Positions 18,147-26,964 of a DNA stretch of 56,875 nucleotides are shown here, one piece after another. The stretch covers positions 1-56,875 of the forward strand of contig NZ_LKBT01000021.1 in NCBI RefSeq assembly GCF_002699985.1. The letters run 5' to 3'. Every line of letters begins with the position of its first letter. The stretch's first letter is position 1. Under the pieces are notes generated by a model, which saw only the letters and a program-made list of their open reading frames with translations, did no database searches and had not been told where the DNA came from. The stretch is from Pseudomonas sp. ICMP 561 (lineage in GTDB: Bacteria > Pseudomonadota > Gammaproteobacteria > Pseudomonadales > Pseudomonadaceae). Made by a program: the position numbers and the translations under genes.

Positions 18147-19950
18147 CCCGTTCCTCCAGAACATCGGTTGCTATCAGGCTGACAATGGCCGTGTATGGAT
18201 TGAGGATGCCTCGCCGGGAAAGTTCTGCCGCATGTGGCAGGGTTTCGAAAACAACGCTGCCGCTTTTCCATTCAGGGGCGGTGACCGCGTGTTCAGTGAG
18301 ATTGATATCGATGCGCAGCAACGCGCCGTCGCCCATCCTCCAGCGCGCAGACACCGCGCCTTCGCTCAGCACTTCAGCGCCCAAGGCGTGACTGCCTGGC
18401 AGGCGAGGGACGATGTGCTGGTGACGAAGCGCCAACAGCTGGCGATAGAGCTCAAGCCAGTTGCGGTGGTCGCTGCCTTTGTCGGTTTCCAGATACACCG
18501 CATCAAAAGCCGGTCTGGAGGCTTCGAAGGTTGCCGGATCGTTGGGGTCGGGAATGTGTTCGCGTTTCTCTTCATCAGCAAAGGCTGCGAAGTCGGCAAA
18601 TTCACTGCGTCGGCCTTCACGCACGGCATCGGCCAGTTCGCCATGATGATCGGTGAAAAACAGAAACGGCTCACTGGCCGCCCATTCATCGCCCATGAAC
18701 ATCAGTGGGATCATCGGTGAGAGTAGCCACAAGGCGGTGGCCGCCCGCAACGCAGGTGCGGAGCAGATTTGCGGCAGACGCTCACCAAAGGCCCGGTTGC
18801 CAATCTGATCGTGGTTCTGCAGGAACAGGACAAACGCGCTGGGCGGCAGATGGCCGCTGGATTCGCCGCGGGTATGGCCGTGGCGAGTCGGTTCGCCCTG
18901 ATAGACAAAGCCTTGGCTGAGCAAGCGCGCCAGCTTCTCGGTGGCCTCGTGAGCGAAGTCGGTGTAATACGCATCGGTCTCGCCAGTCAGCAGCACGTGC
19001 AGGGTGTTGTGACCGTCATCGTTCCATTGCGCATCGTAGCCCTGCTCCAGCAGGCTGGCCTGGTTGAACTCGTTCTCCAGGTTAAGCCAGACATGGCGCG
19101 GCGCGTCGATCTGCTCACGAACCCTCTGCGCGAACTCCTGCAGGAAGGTGTCGTCCTTGATCGCGTGTACGGCGTCCATCCGCAGACCGTCGAACCGGTA
19201 TTCAAGCAGCCACATCAGAGCGTTGTCGATGAAGAAATCGCGGACTTCCCGACGCCGGAAATCAATGGAGTCACCCCAAGGGGTCTTCACATCGTTGCGG
19301 AAGAATCCTTTGGCGTAGCGCCCCAGATAATTGCCGTCCGGACCGAAGTGGTTGTAGACCACATCAAGGATCACCATCAGGCCGTGGCCGTGGGCAGTAT
19401 CGATCAGGTGCTTGAGTTGCTCCGGTGTACCGTAGGAGGACTGTGGTGCGTAAGGCAACACACCGTCGTAACCCCAATTTCGCTCACCAGGGAATTGCGC
19501 GATAGGCATCAGCTCGATGGCTGTGACCCCAAGCGCTGCCAGACGCTCCAGATGAGCTTCGACCCCGGCATAGCCGCCCAGTGACCCGACGTGCAATTCG
19601 TAAATGACAGCCTCGCACCAGGGGCGACCCTGCCAGCCAGTGTTCTGCCATTCATAAGCGAGGGGATCGACCACTACGCTATGTGAGTGGACATCAGAGG
19701 ATTGGGCGCGGGAGGCAGGATCAGGGACTTCGAGTTCCCCGTCGATGTTGTACCGGTAGCGAGTGCCCGCCGGACAGCGGGCCTCGAGTACAAACCATCC
19801 TTCGTTTTGCGGGAGCATGGCCAGAGACTGGCCACCCTCGATTTCTACACTGACGTAATAGGCGTCGGGTGCCCAGAGGGCGAACCGCGTGTGGCCAGAA
19901 TCCAGTAATACGGCGCCGTGGCGCCAGTTCTCGTCCGTACGCAGAGGCAT
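18136..19950 (-). CDS. treZ: Maltooligosyl trehalose trehalohydrolase TreZ
   Basis: 604 residues, GH13_10. It releases trehalose from maltooligosyl trehalose. The N-terminal sandwich domain (TRFALWAPDAYYVSVEIEGG) is followed by the barrel with ILDVVYNHFGPDGNY, FDGLRMDAVHAI (nucleophile) and WLNLENEFNQ; FLQNHDQIGNRAFGERL is the fourth conserved region. SD AAGGGG lies nine bases upstream. The stop falls within malQ; 15 bases separate it from glgA upstream. Confidence 0.96.
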   Translation of the reverse strand: MPLRTDENWRHGAVLLDSGHTRFALWAPDAYYVSVEIEGGQSLAMLPQNEGWFVLEARCPAGTRYRYNIDGELEVPDPASRAQSSDVHSHSVVVDPLAYEWQNTGWQGRPWCEAVIYELHVGSLGGYAGVEAHLERLAALGVTAIELMPIAQFPGERNWGYDGVLPYAPQSSYGTPEQLKHLIDTAHGHGLMVILDVVYNHFGPDGNYLGRYAKGFFRNDVKTPWGDSIDFRRREVRDFFIDNALMWLLEYRFDGLRMDAVHAIKDDTFLQEFAQRVREQIDAPRHVWLNLENEFNQASLLEQGYDAQWNDDGHNTLHVLLTGETDAYYTDFAHEATEKLARLLSQGFVYQGEPTRHGHTRGESSGHLPPSAFVLFLQNHDQIGNRAFGERLPQICSAPALRAATALWLLSPMIPLMFMGDEWAASEPFLFFTDHHGELADAVREGRRSEFADFAAFADEEKREHIPDPNDPATFEASRPAFDAVYLETDKGSDHRNWLELYRQLLALRHQHIVPRLPGSHALGAEVLSEGAVSARWRMGDGALLRIDINLTEHAVTAPEWKSGSVVFETLPHAAELSRRGILNPYTAIVSLIATDVLEERDEQ

Positions 19951-19965
19951 CCGTTGACCCCTTAA

Positions 19966-21555
19966 TCAATAATGAAGTGCAGTTCCCACGTTCTTTTTCA
20001 ACAGGTCCTGATAGAGCTCTGCGTAAGGCTCTACCGCTTGGTGCCAGTTAAACGGGGCTGCCATTGCCCGGCAACGCATGGCGTTGATCAGTGCTGAGTT
20101 GGAAAACACCTTGAAGGCGCGGTTCAATGCTTCTTTATAGCTTTCGACCGTTGACTCGTTGAACAGGAAGCCGGTGACGCCATCTTCGATGGTGTCAGCC
20201 AGGCCGCCGGTGTTGCGAGCGACCGGCAGAGAGCCGAAACGCTGGGCGTACATCTGGCTCAGACCGCAAGGTTCGTAACGCGACGGCATCAGCAGGAAGT
20301 CACTGCCTGCGAACATGCGACGGGCGTCGGTTTCATTGAAGCCGATACGTACACCGATTTTCCCCGGGAAGCGTTCTGCCAGGGCGCGCATGGCGTCTTC
20401 TTCTTCGGGCTCGCCACGACCGATAATCGCGATCTGGCCACCATTGTTAACGATGTGTTCAGCAACACCGATGGTCAGGTCCAGACCCTTCTGGTAGACC
20501 AGACGCGAAACCACGGCGAATAGCGGGCCTGTGGACGGCTCAAGTTCAAACAATTCACGTACGTGGTCGGCGTTGATTTCCTTGCGCTGCCATTCATTAG
20601 GCGCGAAGTGGCAAATCAAGTGTTCGTCGGTCGCTGCATCCCAACTGGCGTCAATCCCGTTCGGGATACCGCTGAGCTGGCCGCGGTTGGCTTTATGCTG
20701 CAGGAAACCTTCAAGGCCGCAACCGAACTCGGGGGTCGTGATTTCCTTGGCATAGGTCGCGCTGACCGTGGTGATGTGGCTGGCGTAAGCCATACCTGCC
20801 TTGATAAATGACAGCTTGCCGTAGAACTCCATACCTTCAGCGCTCAACGCTTCATCCGGAATGCCCAGTTCCCGGGCGGACGCCGTGCTGACAGTGCCCT
20901 GATAAGCCAGGTTGTGAATGGTGAAGATCGTAGGAGTGGTCTGTCCGCGCCATTTCATGTAGGCGGGTGCCAGGCCGGCAGGCCAGTCATGAGCGTGAAC
21001 CAGCTCAGGGCTCCACTGGGTTTTTACTGCGCCGGCTGCAAATTCAGCCGCCGCCAGACCCAGTCGGGCGAAGCGAATATGGTTGTCGGACCAGTCACGT
21101 CCTTGGCTGTCGGCGTAAGGCGTACCTTCACGCTCATACAGCTCTGGGCAGATCAGCACGTAAATCACCAGGCCGTCTTTCATGTCCATCCGGCCGATCT
21201 TGCAAGGCGGCAGGGCTGCGTGGCCACCCAATTGGCTGATGACGTGAATCGGGTTACCACTGTTAAGCACTTGCGGATAGCCGGGAATCAGCACTCTGAC
21301 GTCGTGCAGGTGGCGCATGGCGCGCGGCAACGCGGCAGAAACATCACCCAACCCCCCGGTCTTGACCAGGTCAGCCAGTTCAGACGTGACAAACAGGACT
21401 TTACGTCTATTGCTCGACACGATCACAGGCTGTGTAACGGCAGGCAGTTGCAGCAGTGGAACGCTCGTCGTAGCGAAGCCTGGCAGATGAGTCAGCTCGC
21501 TGGCCGGCTGATTAAAACTCTCTCCCTTCTGGGTTTTGACAGCGGCGCTAATCAT
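19966..21555 (-). CDS. glgA: Glycogen synthase GlgA
   Basis: 529 residues, GT5. It adds glucose from ADP-glucose to alpha-1,4 glucan; in Pseudomonas it can feed TreY/TreZ. VKTGGLGDVSAALPRAM is the ADP-glucose binding motif, VHAHDWPAGLAP and VSRLVYQKGLDL follow, and PSRYEPCGLSQMYAQRFG is the C-terminal catalytic motif. About 45 residues before the first strand are extra and poorly ordered in appearance. The start at 21555 is chosen by GGGGAG seven bases upstream; ATG 21573 lacks that. It heads the ten-gene row. No glgC or glgB is in the window. Confidence 0.95.
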   Translation of the reverse strand: MISAAVKTQKGESFNQPASELTHLPGFATTSVPLLQLPAVTQPVIVSSNRRKVLFVTSELADLVKTGGLGDVSAALPRAMRHLHDVRVLIPGYPQVLNSGNPIHVISQLGGHAALPPCKIGRMDMKDGLVIYVLICPELYEREGTPYADSQGRDWSDNHIRFARLGLAAAEFAAGAVKTQWSPELVHAHDWPAGLAPAYMKWRGQTTPTIFTIHNLAYQGTVSTASARELGIPDEALSAEGMEFYGKLSFIKAGMAYASHITTVSATYAKEITTPEFGCGLEGFLQHKANRGQLSGIPNGIDASWDAATDEHLICHFAPNEWQRKEINADHVRELFELEPSTGPLFAVVSRLVYQKGLDLTIGVAEHIVNNGGQIAIIGRGEPEEEDAMRALAERFPGKIGVRIGFNETDARRMFAGSDFLLMPSRYEPCGLSQMYAQRFGSLPVARNTGGLADTIEDGVTGFLFNESTVESYKEALNRAFKVFSNSALINAMRCRAMAAPFNWHQAVEPYAELYQDLLKKNVGTALHY

Positions 21556-22153
21556 CGATTTCTCCCCATTCAATACAGTATCGGTACTGCATCAGATTTG
21601 TTATTGGCCATGTCCTATGACCGGGCACACAAGCACTACGCAAGATCAGTACCCATTTACTGTTTGCGTTCTTCACGGACAGACAGGTAGTGCTAAAAAC
21701 GCGGGCTTAGCCAACAGCATAGGCGCTGTTATCAGATGACCTGTGCGTTGATTGGAAAGTTTCGACTTTTTTTGTGGGAAATGTCTGGGATAGGGTTCGG
21801 AGCCTGATTACACGGGGGCAATATCATCCGTTATATGTGGCGAAATGCCGCACTGCTCTATGTTAGAGCGGAAAAAAATCCCATGGGGCATGCCAATGAC
21901 CGGCCGTCGGATTGTTAGACGATAGTGCTCTTGGGCTTCAGGCGGGCGTGTGGCACGTGCCTACGTGGGGCAAAAATAACCTCCTACAACGACTACGGCC
22001 TTTTCTTGGTGCGTGTGTCGCTTATTCCTGGGGCACTCGTAGAATTATCCTGATCTCTGATCGAAACATTTTCGCGCACGTCGGGATAGAATCGGAGGCC
22101 TGACTCGGTCGAGTCAGCCATATTCGTGATCACGCAGTCGTATAGAGGATGTA
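21556..22153. other. Long divergent intergenic region glgA / acetyltransferase
   Basis: 598 bases without a gene I would accept. It must contain the promoter of the glgA row on minus and that of the GNAT gene on plus. Small hairpins are visible: 'gctctatgttagagc' near 21852-21866, and 'ctgactcggtcgagtcag' at 22100-22117 in the leader of the acetyltransferase gene. I see no convincing sigma-70 pair, AlgU box, REP unit or RNA gene. Confidence 0.5.
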
Positions 22154-22645
22154 ATGGATAGCCCTGAAGTTTTGGTACTGCAAGCCAGCTACACCAACCC
22201 GGTGCATGCGCAAGCGATCGGCTTCATGCTCAGTCAGTACGCCGAAGATGTCATGGGCGGTGGTGAGCCGTTATCGATTGATACGCAGCAGCAAGTTGCC
22301 ATTGAGCTGGCGAAGCGTCCTCACGCGTTCAGTGTCCTGGCCTTCATCGCTGGCGAGCCGGTGGGGCTGGTCAATTGCTTCGAGGGTTTTTCAACCTTTC
22401 AGTGTCGGCCATTGGTCAATATTCATGACGTCGCAGTTCTGGGTAAATACCGAGGTTTGGGTATCAGTCAGAAGATGTTGGCAAAGGTCGAAGAAATCGC
22501 CCGTCAACGTGGTTGCTGCAAGCTGACCCTGGAAGTGCTGGAAGGCAACGTTGTCGCCCAGGGCGCCTATCGCAAACTCGGCTTCGCGGGCTATGAGCTG
22601 GATCCGCAGATGGGCAAGGCCATGTTCTGGCAGAAGACACTGTAA
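22154..22645 (+). CDS. GNAT-family N-acetyltransferase
   Basis: 163 residues. VNIHDVAVLGKYRGLGISQK contains the acetyl-CoA pyrophosphate loop R-x-x-G-L-G/I, followed by LTLEVLEGNVVAQGAYRKLGF, a classic GNAT C-terminal half (N for water/acyl contact, Y as likely general acid). SD GAGGATG lies directly upstream. Acyl acceptor unknown. It is a single gene between the glgA promoter region and a REPIN. Confidence 0.88.
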   Translation: MDSPEVLVLQASYTNPVHAQAIGFMLSQYAEDVMGGGEPLSIDTQQQVAIELAKRPHAFSVLAFIAGEPVGLVNCFEGFSTFQCRPLVNIHDVAVLGKYRGLGISQKMLAKVEEIARQRGCCKLTLEVLEGNVVAQGAYRKLGFAGYELDPQMGKAMFWQKTL

Positions 22646-22837
22646 TCGCGCTAAACCCGCATAGGGTTTGAACGTTAGACAGGGTGTCCGGTCGGATTTT
22701 TAGGTGAAACACCCCGGCAGCGGAGCCTGGAACGATTGGTTCGTAAGAGTTGCCGCACTGTCCCACGTACAGCGCCAGCCCTGTAGGAGGTGTCCGGGTG
22801 TCCCTGACAACGCGCTGTCTTGAGGCAAACCTAGAAC

Positions 22838-22928
22838 CTGTAGGAGCGCACGAGCACCGCGAGGCCGCGATAGCGGTGTATCAGACAGGACGCAATCGCT
22901 GCCTCGCGGTGCCCGTGGGCTCCTACAG
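22838..22928. repeat. REPIN: inverted REP pair
   Basis: 'ctgtaggagcgcacgagcac' starting at 22838 pairs with 'gtgcccgtgggctcctacag' ending at 22928, and the inner 'cgcgaggc' pairs with 'gcctcgcg'. The arms are about 28 bases around a spacer of about 35. A further incomplete unit 'tgtaggaggtgtccgggtgt' lies at about 22781-22800. The wider gap 22646-23096 holds nothing else I can identify. Confidence 0.8.
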
Positions 22929-23096
22929 AATACGTTTCAAATCCAGCAGGCAGTGCTGATTAAAAACTCGAATTGAGAATGGTTTTTAGAGCAGAAAAGA
23001 AAGGAATTCGGAGGAGGGTGCTGCCACGGGCAAGCCAGCTGATCGGGCTTGCCGCTATTCGTCACGCTGCGTTGCCCAGAGGCAACGAGTGGGGGG

Positions 23097-23270
23097 TCAG
23101 GCTTGAAGTGCGTTGCTGGAGATCATCAACTGCGATTGTTGCAGCATGAGGCTCAAATTAGCGACCTTGCTGAGCAACTGTTCGCGCTCTTCTTTAAGTT
23201 GGCGCAGTTCGTCACGACGGATAGTGACATAGAGAGTTTGTGGTGCGGTTGCCGGTAGTACAGTGCCCAT
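23097..23270 (-). CDS. Small conserved-looking coiled-coil protein, 57 residues
   Basis: An ORF reading MGTVLPATAPQTLYVTIRRD at its start, then DELRQLKEERE and leucine-rich heptads to the end (ANLSLMLQQSQLMISS). AGGTGA lies four bases upstream of ATG 23270, a strong ribosome site. The hydrophobic spacing suggests one amphipathic coiled coil, so it may dimerise or bind a partner. I recall similar short hypothetical proteins in Pseudomonas but no function. It is divergent from gnd. Confidence 0.65.
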   Translation of the reverse strand: MGTVLPATAPQTLYVTIRRDELRQLKEEREQLLSKVANLSLMLQQSQLMISSNALQA

Positions 23271-23606
23271 TGCTCACCTCGCAAATGGCGGATTCAACAT
23301 GAAAGGTCTTGGCAAATGACTATCGCGATCCCCGACTCGCCTCTGCTTACCTCTCTATCGGCCACAATTCTGATTTCTTTTGCGCAAAAATGGAACTTTT
23401 TTATTTTGGAGGGTCGCGAACGTTTCTTGTTCTTGATTGCTTGTGATTCTCGAATGGTGTCCATTGGCCACCTTGCAGCCCCCGCAGCGCTTGGGATAGC
23501 GGGAATTTGCCGCTTTAAAAATCATGCTCATGGCTGGCTCACGACGGAGTGAGCTGTACAATGAGGTAACATTTTTTTGTTTTATCGCGAATTACGGAGC
23601 ACCAGC
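23271..23606. other. Divergent promoter region upstream of gnd
   Basis: 336 bases, AT-rich in its first half. A 'tgtacaat' -10-like sequence lies near 23555-23562, about 45 bases before gnd. I see no HexR-type palindrome and no RNA gene. The palindrome-rich stretch 'tgtccattggccacc' near 23459-23473 is unassigned. Confidence 0.4.
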
Positions 23607-24584
23607 ATGCAACTTGGAATCATCGGACTGGGCCGCATGGGCGGCAATATCGCAAGACGCCTCATGCTCAATGGCCACACCACCGTGGTGTACGACCGTG
23701 ATGAAGCGTCTCGCAGCGCCCTTGCCAAGGAAGGGTCGACTGCCGCAGTCGATCTGCCTGCGCTGGTGGCAGCCATGGACAAGCCTCGCGCCATCTGGGT
23801 CATGCTCCCTGCAGGCGAGCCTACTGAAGAAACCATCAATGTCCTGAGCGACCTGCTTGATGCAGACGACGTGATCATTGATGGCGGCAACACCTTCTAT
23901 AAAGACGACGTACGTCGTGCTCAGGCGCTGACAGCCAAGGGGCTACATTATGTCGACGTCGGTACGTCCGGCGGTGTATGGGGTCTTGAGCGCGGCTACT
24001 GCATGATGATCGGTGGCGAAGATGAAGTGGTGAGACGCCTTGATCCGCTTTTCGCGACGCTGGCTCCGGGCATGGGCTCTGTCGAGCGCACCAAAGGTCG
24101 TAACTCTGCCGATGACCGCGCTGAACGTGGCTACATCCACGCAGGCCCGGCCGGTTCCGGTCACTTCGTGAAGATGATTCACAACGGTATCGAGTACGGC
24201 ATGATGCAAGCCTTTGCCGAGGGCTTCGATATCCTCAAGCAGAAGAATTCGGAAAACCTGCCGGTCGAGCAACGCTTCGATCTGAACATGGCCGATATCG
24301 CCGAAGTCTGGCGTCGCGGCAGCGTTGTCTCTTCATGGCTGCTGGACCTGACTGCCGATGCATTGGCAACCGACCCGCAACTGGACGCTTATTCCGGTGC
24401 TGTGGCCGATAGCGGTGAAGGGCGCTGGACCATCGAGGCTGCCATGGAGCAAGCCGTTCCTGTCCCAGTACTCTCCAGTGCACTGTTTGCCCGCTTCCGT
24501 TCACGGCAGAAGAGCTCGTACGCAGACAAAATGCTGTCGGCAATGCGCTTTGGTTTCGGCGGTCACAAGGAAGGTCCTAAATAA
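23607..24584 (+). CDS. gnd: 6-phosphogluconate dehydrogenase, short decarboxylating form
   Basis: 325 residues, matching the short GntZ/YqeC-like form, not the 470-residue classical Gnd. It oxidises 6-phosphogluconate to ribulose 5-phosphate and CO2. MQLGIIGLGRMGGNIARRL is the Rossmann motif; VVYDRDEASR, with aspartates where NADP enzymes usually have N-R-T, suggests NAD use. DVGTSGGVWGLERGYCMMIGG and the H-F-V-K-M-I-H-N-G-I-E-Y segment form the active site. The start at 23607 follows CGGAGC; upstream codons to 23577 lack a site. The stop overlaps the zwf start by one base. Confidence 0.93.
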   Translation: MQLGIIGLGRMGGNIARRLMLNGHTTVVYDRDEASRSALAKEGSTAAVDLPALVAAMDKPRAIWVMLPAGEPTEETINVLSDLLDADDVIIDGGNTFYKDDVRRAQALTAKGLHYVDVGTSGGVWGLERGYCMMIGGEDEVVRRLDPLFATLAPGMGSVERTKGRNSADDRAERGYIHAGPAGSGHFVKMIHNGIEYGMMQAFAEGFDILKQKNSENLPVEQRFDLNMADIAEVWRRGSVVSSWLLDLTADALATDPQLDAYSGAVADSGEGRWTIEAAMEQAVPVPVLSSALFARFRSRQKSSYADKMLSAMRFGFGGHKEGPK

Positions 24585-26116
24585 TGGGTTTATCGCGCAG
24601 CACTACCCGGCAAACGCCTGAAGTTGCGCCACCCACCACGCTGTTCCTGTTCGGTGCCCATGGGGACCTTGTAAAGCGCCTGTTGATGCCGGCGCTGTAC
24701 AACCTGAGCAGGGACGGTCTGGTTGATGAAAACCTGTATATCGTTGGCGTTGACCACAACGCGATCAGCGATGCGGATTTTGCGAAAAAGCTCGAGGATT
24801 TCATTCGTCAGGAGGCAGCCAGCAAAGTTGCTGATGACGGTAAGGATCCTCTGGATCCGGAGCTGTGGAGCAAACTGGCTGGCCGTATCAGCTATGTGCA
24901 GGGCGACTTCCTCGACGACTCCACTTACAGCGATATCGCCGCAAAGATCAAAAGCACCGGCACCGGCAATGCGGTGTTCTACCTGGCAACTGCTCCGCGC
25001 TTCTTCAGCGAAGTCGCTAAGCGCCTCGGTTCTTCGGGCTTGCTGAGTGAAGCACCGGGCCAGTTTCGCCGGGTCGTCATCGAAAAACCTTTCGGCTCCG
25101 ACCTGCCCAGCGCCGTTGCACTCAATGAGTGCCTGCTCAAGGTCATGACCGAGAAGCAGATCTACCGGATCGATCACTATCTGGGCAAAGAGACAGTACA
25201 GAACATTCTGGTCAGTCGTTTCTCCAACGCCTTGTTCGAATCCTTCTGGAACAATCACTATATCGACCACGTGCAAATCACTGCCGCCGAAACGGTAGGG
25301 GTGGAGACACGCGGCAGTTTTTACGAAAACACCGGTGCGTTGCGGGACATGGTGCCCAATCACCTGTTCCAGTTGCTGGCCATGGTTGCCATGGAGCCCC
25401 CGGCAGCCTTCGGAGCCGATGCAGTTCGCGGCGAGAAGGCCAAGGTCATCGGTGCGATTCGCCCCTGGTCTGAAAAGGAGGCACTGGCCAATTCGGTTCG
25501 CGGTCAGTACTCGGAAGGCTCCAGGGATGGCGCTGATGTGCCCGGGTATCGTCAGGAAAACAAGGTTGATCCGGCCAGTACCACTGAAACCTACGTGGCC
25601 CTCAAGGTCATGATCGATAACTGGCGCTGGGTCGGCGTACCGTTTTACCTGCGCACCGGCAAGCGCATGAGCATGCGCAGCACCGAGATTGCCATTTGCT
25701 TCAAGCCAGCGCCCTATGCGCAGTTTCGCGATACCGAAGTCGACCGTATCAAGCCCAACTACCTGCGCATCCATATCCAGCCCAATGAGGGTATGTGGTT
25801 TGACCTTTACGCCAAGCGTCCCGGTCCGACCCTTCAAATGGAAGACATCGAGCTGGGCTTTGAGTACAAAGACTTCTTCGAGATGCAGCCGTCTACGGGT
25901 TATGAAACCTTGATTTACGACTGCCTCACCGGGGATCAGACCCTGTTCCAGCGCGCCGACAACATTGAAAACGGTTGGCGGGCGGTGCAGCCGTTCCTGG
26001 ATGCCTGGCAGAACAATCCTCAGGTCGAGCTGTATCCCGCGGGGGGCAATGGACCTGCTTCTGCGGATACATTGCTGGGCAAAGACGGTCGAGAATGGCG
26101 GGATATCAATGCCTGA
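24584..26116 (+). CDS. zwf: Glucose-6-phosphate 1-dehydrogenase
   Basis: 510 residues. It oxidises glucose 6-phosphate to 6-phosphogluconolactone. RIDHYLGKE is the active-site signature. The nucleotide motif reads LFLFGAHGDLVKRLLMPAL, with His where most enzymes have Ser (GASGDL). It is likely one of several zwf paralogs in the genus; this copy is tied to gnd, not to pgl-eda. Start TAATG with gnd; its end overlaps the next gene by eight bases. Confidence 0.94.
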   Translation: MGLSRSTTRQTPEVAPPTTLFLFGAHGDLVKRLLMPALYNLSRDGLVDENLYIVGVDHNAISDADFAKKLEDFIRQEAASKVADDGKDPLDPELWSKLAGRISYVQGDFLDDSTYSDIAAKIKSTGTGNAVFYLATAPRFFSEVAKRLGSSGLLSEAPGQFRRVVIEKPFGSDLPSAVALNECLLKVMTEKQIYRIDHYLGKETVQNILVSRFSNALFESFWNNHYIDHVQITAAETVGVETRGSFYENTGALRDMVPNHLFQLLAMVAMEPPAAFGADAVRGEKAKVIGAIRPWSEKEALANSVRGQYSEGSRDGADVPGYRQENKVDPASTTETYVALKVMIDNWRWVGVPFYLRTGKRMSMRSTEIAICFKPAPYAQFRDTEVDRIKPNYLRIHIQPNEGMWFDLYAKRPGPTLQMEDIELGFEYKDFFEMQPSTGYETLIYDCLTGDQTLFQRADNIENGWRAVQPFLDAWQNNPQVELYPAGGNGPASADTLLGKDGREWRDINA

Positions 26117-26927
26117 AGTAAAGACACCGCAAGTTCGTTTCGTGCTTTCCGATATCGATGGGACTTTATTGCGTCCCGATCACAGCTTGAGTCAGGCGAC
26201 GATCGATGCCGTAGCCCGGCTGCGTGATGCCGGAATCCTGTTCACCGTGGCCAGCAGTCGTCCGCCGCGCGCCATGCGCGAACAGATTGAAGCCCTGGGC
26301 GTCGATCTACCGACCGCAGGCTTCAACGGTGCCAATATCGTTGCCCCGGACGGCAGCGTCCTGTTTGCTTACCGCATTGACCCGGTAGCTGCACGGACCT
26401 GCATCGAGCTGTTCGCCGGATACGACGTAGCCGTGTGGGTGTTCGCCGATGATCAGTGGTTTCTGATCGATCCGCAGGGCGCTTACGTCGAGCACGAACG
26501 CACGACTCTTGGTTACGAGCCGGTCCAGGTTGAGAGCTTCGAGCCGTGGCTGGATCGGGTCGACAAGATCGTCGCCGCCAGTACCGATTTCGAGCTCTTG
26601 AAGCAGCTCGAAACAACCCTCAACCCGATGATTGAAGGAAAAGCCTTCGCTGCACGTTCGCAGCTTTACTATCTGGATGTGACTGCGCTGGATGCCAACA
26701 AAGGCAATGCGCTGGTCACCCTGGCAGGGCAGTTGGGCGTCGACATGGCGCACACCGCTGCACTGGGTGATGGCGGCAACGATGTCGCGATGTTCCATAA
26801 AGCCGGGTTTTCAGTTGCCATGGGGCAGGCTGAGGAAAGCGTTCGCAGTCAGGCGGATGTCGTCACCGGCAGTAATCTGGAAGATGGAGTTGCCAGCGCC
26901 ATTGAGCGCTACATGCTGCCGCGCTGA
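26109..26927 (+). CDS. Cof-type HAD-IIB phosphatase
   Basis: 272 residues. FVLSDIDGTLLRPDHSLS carries the DxDGT nucleophile motif; TVASSRPPRAM is motif II; LDANKGNALVTLAGQLG and AALGDGGNDVAMFHKAG give motifs III and IV. The cap type is IIB, typical of sugar-phosphate and flavin-phosphate phosphatases. The ATG lies inside the end of zwf (eight-base overlap). Placement suggests a phosphosugar of the pentose phosphate pathway, but the substrate cannot be read from the sequence. Confidence 0.88.
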   Translation: MPEVKTPQVRFVLSDIDGTLLRPDHSLSQATIDAVARLRDAGILFTVASSRPPRAMREQIEALGVDLPTAGFNGANIVAPDGSVLFAYRIDPVAARTCIELFAGYDVAVWVFADDQWFLIDPQGAYVEHERTTLGYEPVQVESFEPWLDRVDKIVAASTDFELLKQLETTLNPMIEGKAFAARSQLYYLDVTALDANKGNALVTLAGQLGVDMAHTAALGDGGNDVAMFHKAGFSVAMGQAEESVRSQADVVTGSNLEDGVASAIERYMLPR

Positions 26928-26964
26928 ACGGCTGTTGATGTTTCCCCGATGATGGATGCTGTTC

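Noticed and set aside
21720..21770. Possible AlgU promoter for the glgA row
   Set aside because: GAAACTT and TCTGA elements occur on minus but are about 20 bases apart, outside the usual spacing.
24590..25837. 415-codon open frame on minus, opposite zwf
   Set aside because: Antisense shadow of glucose-6-phosphate dehydrogenase; repetitive composition and no domain.
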